From contig NW_013654421.1 of assembly GCF_000499385.1 (NCBI RefSeq), positions 1-22,224 of the forward strand: DNA of 22,224 bases. Reading direction: 5' to 3'. This DNA comes from Eimeria necatrix. Taxonomy: Eukaryota; Apicomplexa; Conoidasida; Eucoccidiorida; Eimeriidae. How positions within the stretch are numbered: the first letter of the stretch is position 1; each line of letters starts with the position of its first letter. The position numbers and the translations under genes are program-made. Shown one piece after another: positions 17,855-22,224 of this stretch. The notes under the pieces are model-generated. The model worked only from the letters and a program-made list of their open reading frames with translations. It had not been told where the DNA came from and ran no database searches.

Positions 17855-18115
17855 GTGCGGTGACTCACTATCCTGCTGGGAATGTGCAGATTACTGCACA
17901 ACGATCTGACGAAAGATATTTGCAGAGTTTGCTAGCCTGAGCGGGTGGAATGCTCTTCTGTGGAAAGATTCATGCGCAAACCCAGCATCAGGGAAGTTGT
18001 TGGGCAATTGCCCTTGCAAATTTCAGCTTTTGCGAAGGCTTGTGCAGAGGAGTAAAAATGGAAACGATGCAGTTTACACGGCAGGACCGTGCATATTTTG
18101 AACACGAGATCACAG

Positions 18116-18118
18116 ATT
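18116..18118 (+). CDS. Microexon 38: ATT (Ile)
   Basis: Acceptor cgagatcacag, donor GTGGGTTGG. Confidence 0.4.
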
Positions 18119-18345
18119 GTGGGTTGGACAGATAAAATATGCTTGATTCGAACGAAGGACCCTGTTGCACGTCTTTGAACAGCACCTCAATCGGAACGTA
18201 AACATCAAACATATACAATGTTGAGAGAGTTTCTTGCGACGCGGACTGCGGAGAGTACTGTGTACGTGCTCCATGACAAGGCAGGCCTCACTATCCATTA
18301 CGGGCCTTGAAGCGTCAAGACAGCATCGAGCTGCGCTTGCAACAG

Positions 18346-18348
18346 GAT
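18346..18348 (+). CDS. Microexon 39 (weak): GAT (Asp)
   Basis: Acceptor gcgcttgcaacag, donor GTACACGCA, which lacks G at position 5. Leaving it out keeps the frame. Confidence 0.25.
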
Positions 18349-18520
18349 GTACACGCAGCTCTGTTGGGACTTCAAGGCCAATTTTGGACGCAAGGGCGAT
18401 TCCTGTGAAATGTGCTGCGGGCTAGGCGGATGCTTTTGGCCTTCTATGCGGGCTTTAAAAAACAGTGGAGTGATGTGCTGCATCGAGCCAACACATTTAT
18501 ATAAAAAAGACGCTTCCTAG

Positions 18521-18523
18521 AAA
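18521..18523 (+). CDS. Microexon 40: AAA (Lys)
   Basis: Acceptor agacgcttcctag, donor GTGTGTTTGATGAGC. Confidence 0.6.
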
Positions 18524-18863
18524 GTGTGTTTGATGAGCATGCTCGTGAGCACCAGTGCTCAGGCGTTCGCATGTTTTTATGCGTTATGGATGTGAGGTAC
18601 CGGTGAAAATAGTGGACAGCTTGCAGGGAAAAGCTGCGGCTTGCGTACTCTAAGGCTGTTAATGTTTATTCTCCAGATATCATGTTGGCGGATCGACATA
18701 TCTAAAAAATAGCTGAATGCCCATGCAACATACGTCCAACTATATGCGTGTGCATGCGTTGCCGTGAAGTATTCTGTAGAGCCACATGAAATCAGTTTGT
18801 GTGCATATTTTGTTGGGCGTCATGCTGTGCGAAAGCACCAAATTGGAACTGGAGGCCTTCCAG

Positions 18864-18866
18864 AAA
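18864..18866 (+). CDS. Microexon 41: AAA (Lys)
   Basis: Acceptor ggaggccttccag, donor GTCAGTTGG. This is the only donor in the array with C at position 3. Confidence 0.45.
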
Positions 18867-19210
18867 GTCAGTTGGTTGAGCATACCGTCTACGATTGGAG
18901 ACGTCTGATTATTGTTGAGCGCCTCTAGGCATTGCGTTCAAAACGATTAAGAGAAGCACCAGAATTACTGGGGCAGAAGTGAGCAGCGAAGTGTTTTCGT
19001 GTTGGCATCAAATGAGATCAGCGCTCCCAGGAATTCTTGATTTTCGCATTCCTGCTGCATGCCAAGGTCTAACGGCCGGTAACATGCTCTTCAAGTAGAC
19101 AAAAAAGGTTAGATGCTACTGCAGGCTTTTCAAGAGATAAACTGGAAAGCAATATACGTCGCCTCATCACCCTGTTCCACGTTCCCTCATGGTGACTTGA
19201 CGGTTCACAG

Positions 19211-19213
19211 GAA
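19211..19213 (+). CDS. Microexon 42: GAA (Glu)
   Basis: Acceptor ttgacggttcacag, donor GTGAGCTGA (in-frame TGA). Confidence 0.6.
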
Positions 19214-19518
19214 GTGAGCTGATTGAATGGAAATTCTGGGCTTGCATGCAAGCAAATACTATTTTGATTGGAAACCAATAGCCCTACCGAGGGAATGCAC
19301 TCTGCTTTGATTCGTGGGAAGGCGCGGTATGCGTGTAACGCCAGTAGTAGTAGCGGCCTGGAAACGCATTATTTCTGGCTGTTCCCAAAAGAGCCTGATA
19401 CAACTGTCAAGACAATTTATAGCCATGGGAATCCTTTTAAACAAACATTATATGAAAGAGGCACAGATATAGAGCATGATATAGGGGGGCGCCTCAGGAT
19501 AAGACAACAACGTTCCAG

Positions 19519-19521
19519 GTG
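19519..19521 (+). CDS. Microexon 43: GTG (Val)
   Basis: Acceptor caacaacgttccag, donor GTGCGCTTA. Confidence 0.6.
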
Positions 19522-19764
19522 GTGCGCTTAATCAAAGAAGAGTTTTCTGGGATGTTGAGCCTTGGACTGGGCAGCTTTGACTTAGTCGGCTCCTTCAGAG
19601 ACTGCGAACGTATTTTTCTCGTCTCCGTGTTCTTTCACAAGGTTCCCTGGCTAATATGACAAAGGCGCGCGATTCCTAGCATTTCAGGGTCATTCAGATA
19701 TAATATGAACATGAAAGATATGTACGCAAGCCGTTTATGGGACAAAGACAACTTCACATTTTAG

Positions 19765-19767
19765 GAA
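19765..19767 (+). CDS. Microexon 44: GAA (Glu)
   Basis: Acceptor cttcacattttag, donor GTATGTTAG (in-frame TAG). Confidence 0.6.
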
Positions 19768-20151
19768 GTATGTTAGATGAGGATATTGCCAGTGACTCGG
19801 ACTGGGAGTACTAGTGTGCTTGCTCGCATGTACTTTATGTGAGAGGCCAGTAGCCATACGTAGTCAATTTGAGATGCCAACGGTGCACCTACTTCCCTGT
19901 GATTCAAACTTTTACAAGGCCATTTTAGACAAAATATGGCAGATGTAACAAATGAGCTGGATTTGCAACTGAGTTGCATCGAAGTTCCATAACTTGTCAG
20001 GATGTCCAAACCCAGCGTAGGCTTCAACGAGCCGCAACGAAGGGCTGAAATTTCAGGGCAGCATGGTGCGTGGGAAAGAAATAAAGGCCAAGTATCATCT
20101 AATCCACCGAGAGTCGACTTAGTCATGCCGCTTTGCCGACTGGTCTACCAG

Positions 20152-20154
20152 GCG
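20152..20154 (+). CDS. Microexon 45: GCG (Ala)
   Basis: Acceptor gactggtctaccag, donor GTGAGCTGA (in-frame TGA). Confidence 0.6.
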
Positions 20155-20335
20155 GTGAGCTGAATATTCACGCTGTCTGGGCTAATGCGCAGATGTGCTA
20201 TGCGACGTGCGAATAGTGCGCCGAGGAGCTATTGAGTTAACGACACCAGAACTCGCATCATTCTTCCAAGACTTATACAAGTTTTGTGCGCTCGGCAGAT
20301 TGGCAGCACTCATGAAGCAAAGGCAAATAACGCAG

Positions 20336-20338
20336 GTG
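20336..20338 (+). CDS. Microexon 46: GTG (Val), weak acceptor
   Basis: Acceptor caaataacgcag, donor GTATGCTTG. It fills a 514-base gap at spacings of 184 and 330. Confidence 0.4.
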
Positions 20339-20665
20339 GTATGCTTGAACGGCATGCTGATGAGAAGGCGGACTCACTGCTCACCTGCGTCATTTGAGCT
20401 GCTGCATTTGTTGCATCCAAGTCTCACAGTAAGTCGTGGAGGCGTCACACAGGCCGAGAAGATACGTTTTAAGTCAGCGCTGCTCCAAAAGCGCCGCTTT
20501 TGCAAACTCACCGTCCTTAATGTCCTGGCTGAATCAGTTTGCTCACGTGCATGCTCTCCACACTACGTGTGCACTGTCAAAAACGGTGCTGTACCTAATT
20601 ACATAAAATAGGCGATATATGCTTCTGTGAAGGCGTACTTGAACCTGCGATGAGGCTCGCGTTAG

Positions 20666-20668
20666 CAA
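20666..20668 (+). CDS. Microexon 47: CAA (Gln)
   Basis: Acceptor ggctcgcgttag, donor GTGCGTCGG. Confidence 0.5.
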
Positions 20669-20812
20669 GTGCGTCGGGTTGCTGACACATTCATTTTCCA
20701 AAGACAGATGCTTCAGAAGTGCAAGAATGGCAGACAAGGCAATTGAGATTCAAATGCTTTTGTTCTTGTCTAGACAACAGTTTTGTTTGTAGACCGAGTT
20801 TTGGACAAGATT

Positions 20813-20931
20813 AGCACGTACAAGGTATTGACTTGCATTTGAGGAGCTTGGCTTTAGCGGGGCAAATTGGCCAGCACGTACAAGGTATTGACTTGTGTTT
20901 GAGGAGCTTGGCTTTAGCGGGGCAAATTGGC
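20813..20931 (+). repeat. 60-bp tandem duplication in an intron
   Basis: Copies at 20813-20871 and 20873-20931 differ at two positions. Both begin AG CAC GTACAA, a weak module that would encode His. The duplicated unit starts exactly at the AG. Confidence 0.85.
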
Positions 20932-21078
20932 ATGTTGCGAGCTAAGGTTTGACTTAAAAGAATTTCTGAAAATTTCTGACGACAACGAACCTCAACATTT
21001 CGTGTGATGAGAAAATCTTTACTGACTTGTGTAGTATTTTAGAAGTTCCTGAAGTTATCCAGATGACCTGCCTCCTAG

Positions 21079-21081
21079 AAA
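21079..21081 (+). CDS. Microexon 48: AAA (Lys)
   Basis: Acceptor gacctgcctcctag, donor GTGCGTTCC. Confidence 0.6.
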
Positions 21082-21418
21082 GTGCGTTCCTGGTGCAGAC
21101 TGTCGAGCATAATGAGTGGCATCGCACAGGTTTGCCATTGGATGATATTAAAGTAGATTACGCCGCCTGAAATCACCTCAGCATTCTGCCGTTGCACATG
21201 AATTTCGCATTAGTTGCGTTTGCGAGGCTGCCAGGATCTGGAGTTCTTGAATTGGAGATGCCACAAGCACTTCTAAAGCGGTCTTGGAAAACAGCATATG
21301 CCATGCATGGTTGCTCTTTGGTCATGGTGAAAACGTTGCGTCTGACTGTTTCAATGTGTGAGGTAGGGTAAAACTGTTCAGTCTCGGTGCTTCAGGGTTA
21401 AGCCGAATGAGCTCCCAG

Positions 21419-21421
21419 AAG
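21419..21421 (+). CDS. Microexon 49: AAG (Lys)
   Basis: Acceptor atgagctcccag, donor GTGCGTTGA (in-frame TGA). It is the only exon in the array that itself ends in AG, which puts a second AG directly against the donor. Confidence 0.55.
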
Positions 21422-21673
21422 GTGCGTTGAACGCGTTTGCCTTCCCAGCGGCGTTACGTACAAAGAAATTTGCTTTTAGACGGCACCAGAAGCGGCGGCA
21501 TCTGCAACACAAGGTACTATCGTGTATGCATGATTTGCTGAATTACTGCACGCAATGTGCTTGAACAGAAGTGCACTGCACGCAACTGGTGCCTCAGCAG
21601 GTTAATCATGCAGAAAGTAGAGGCACGGCGCCACATTGGGGCACTGATGCCATGCAGCTAGGTGGTTTCTCAG

Positions 21674-21676
21674 CGA
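21674..21676 (+). CDS. Microexon 50: CGA (Arg)
   Basis: Acceptor ggtggtttctcag, donor GTAAGCTGA (in-frame TGA). Confidence 0.6.
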
Positions 21677-22021
21677 GTAAGCTGAAAAATGGTCGGGATA
21701 GCAATTGCGCGTATTGTCTCCTGCCTATGGACATCATTTTTGTGGTGCGCTGACAGAAAACCTGAGCAGAAGGCACTTGCTACTGCTGAACTTTCCTTCA
21801 CGAAGTTTATTTCTGATGGCGAAGGATAATTAATTGGCCTAGATGCATCGCTAGTTGCTTTCTAGGGATTTCCAGGCTCGCCTTTGTCTTTGGCAGACCC
21901 TTTCCCGAGTCATTGACAGTGTTTCACGTTCTGTGCAGCAGTGCATGCCTCAAAAGCAGTTTTAAATAGTCAAACATTTCATATCCCTATTGTGGGTAAT
22001 TTCGAATGGGATGGTTTACAG

Positions 22022-22024
22022 AGT
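22022..22024 (+). CDS. Microexon 51: AGT (Ser)
   Basis: Acceptor gggatggtttacag, donor GTGCGTCGG. It is the last site seen; the next acceptor would lie beyond the window. Confidence 0.55.
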
Positions 22025-22224
22025 GTGCGTCGGCGGTGAAGTACACACACTGGAATTGCGAGGAGGGAGCGCGGAGCGCATGCGTTTGAGTGCACACCAT
22101 ACAATACACATCGTCAAGGTTTAGCTTCATGTAAAAGATACCAAGCGAAGGTTTCTATCGTGAAGTGCCTAACGTGTGCAGTAACTTTACGACGTTTGGG
22201 CGCTATGCGTGCTGGATCAAAGGG

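Larger units (their letters stand above)
6331..22224 (+). other. Microexon-array gene (whole span, open at right edge)
   Basis: A first exon at 6331-6456 is followed by about 51 three-base exons separated by introns of about 39 to 510 nt (typically 340). I see about 45 modules fitting AG-NNN-GTRNGY here, where chance would give about four in this length. All exons keep phase 0. The joined triplets are rich in D, E, K, V and R and contain no stop. The introns carry no ORF, RNA gene or element I can support. Their 5' ends share an extended signal, GTGCGT followed by TGA or TRGA, and many acceptors have GAC 8-17 bases before the AG as a likely branch site. The gene continues beyond the window. 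The protein is unidentified. Sequential (recursive) splicing seems required, because two splice sites three bases apart cannot both be bound at once. Confidence 0.6.

Noticed and set aside
21740..21760. GTG followed by GTGCGCTGA at about 21746, like a module
   Set aside because: The three bases are preceded by TTTTT and not by AG, so no acceptor is present.
1..22224. Bacterial or phage content, tRNA, rRNA, CRISPR or transposase genes
   Set aside because: No cloverleaf, conserved rRNA block, regular short direct repeats with spacers, or transposase-like frame was found on either strand.

Overview
The window reads as eukaryotic nuclear DNA, probably from a protist whose identity I could not establish. 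It has no bacterial-style gene packing, no long open frame outside a local tandem repeat, no recognisable tRNA or rRNA, and no CRISPR or insertion sequence. Its dominant structure is a long ladder of splice signals on the + strand. Every 40 to 510 bases (typically about 340) there is a pyrimidine-rich acceptor ending in AG, then exactly three bases, then a donor of the form GTRNGY, most often GTGCGT. I read each three-base island as a one-codon microexon.

Layout. Bases 1-2450 are a locally amplified region of nested direct repeats (units of about 130, 277, 395 and 1240 bp) that carries several copies of the acceptor-NNN-donor module, two TATA-like sites and possibly a terminal exon. Bases 2450-3588 are mostly empty apart from one isolated module. 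Bases 3589-3996 hold the best ordinary coding candidate, a 135-codon frame that may contain a 75-nt phase-0 intron. Bases 4160-5894 may hold a small gene with a short first exon, two or three microexons and a 29-codon terminal exon after the strongest pyrimidine tract in the window; this model is weak. Bases 6331-22224 hold the main object. An ATG opens a 42-codon first exon that ends in GAA next to a GTGTGT donor, and about 51 successive three-base exons follow to the right edge, where the gene is still open.

Reading of the main gene. Joined in order, the 51 triplets are free of stop codons only in the frame in which each exon is one codon, and the first exon ends in that same phase. The other two frames contain stops. 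The codons are mostly GAT, GAA, AAA and GTG, so the predicted segment is highly charged (about 30 of 51 residues are D, E, K or R) and probably helical. About one third of the introns carry an in-frame stop as their third codon. Introns range from about 39 to 510 nt and I found no genes inside them.

Limits. Every exon call is by eye from splice-signal patterns. No transcript evidence was available, several sites are marginal, and the protein is not identified. GTGCGT-type donors and the enrichment of the palindrome TGCATGCA would fit an apicomplexan or coccidian relative, but that is only a hint.
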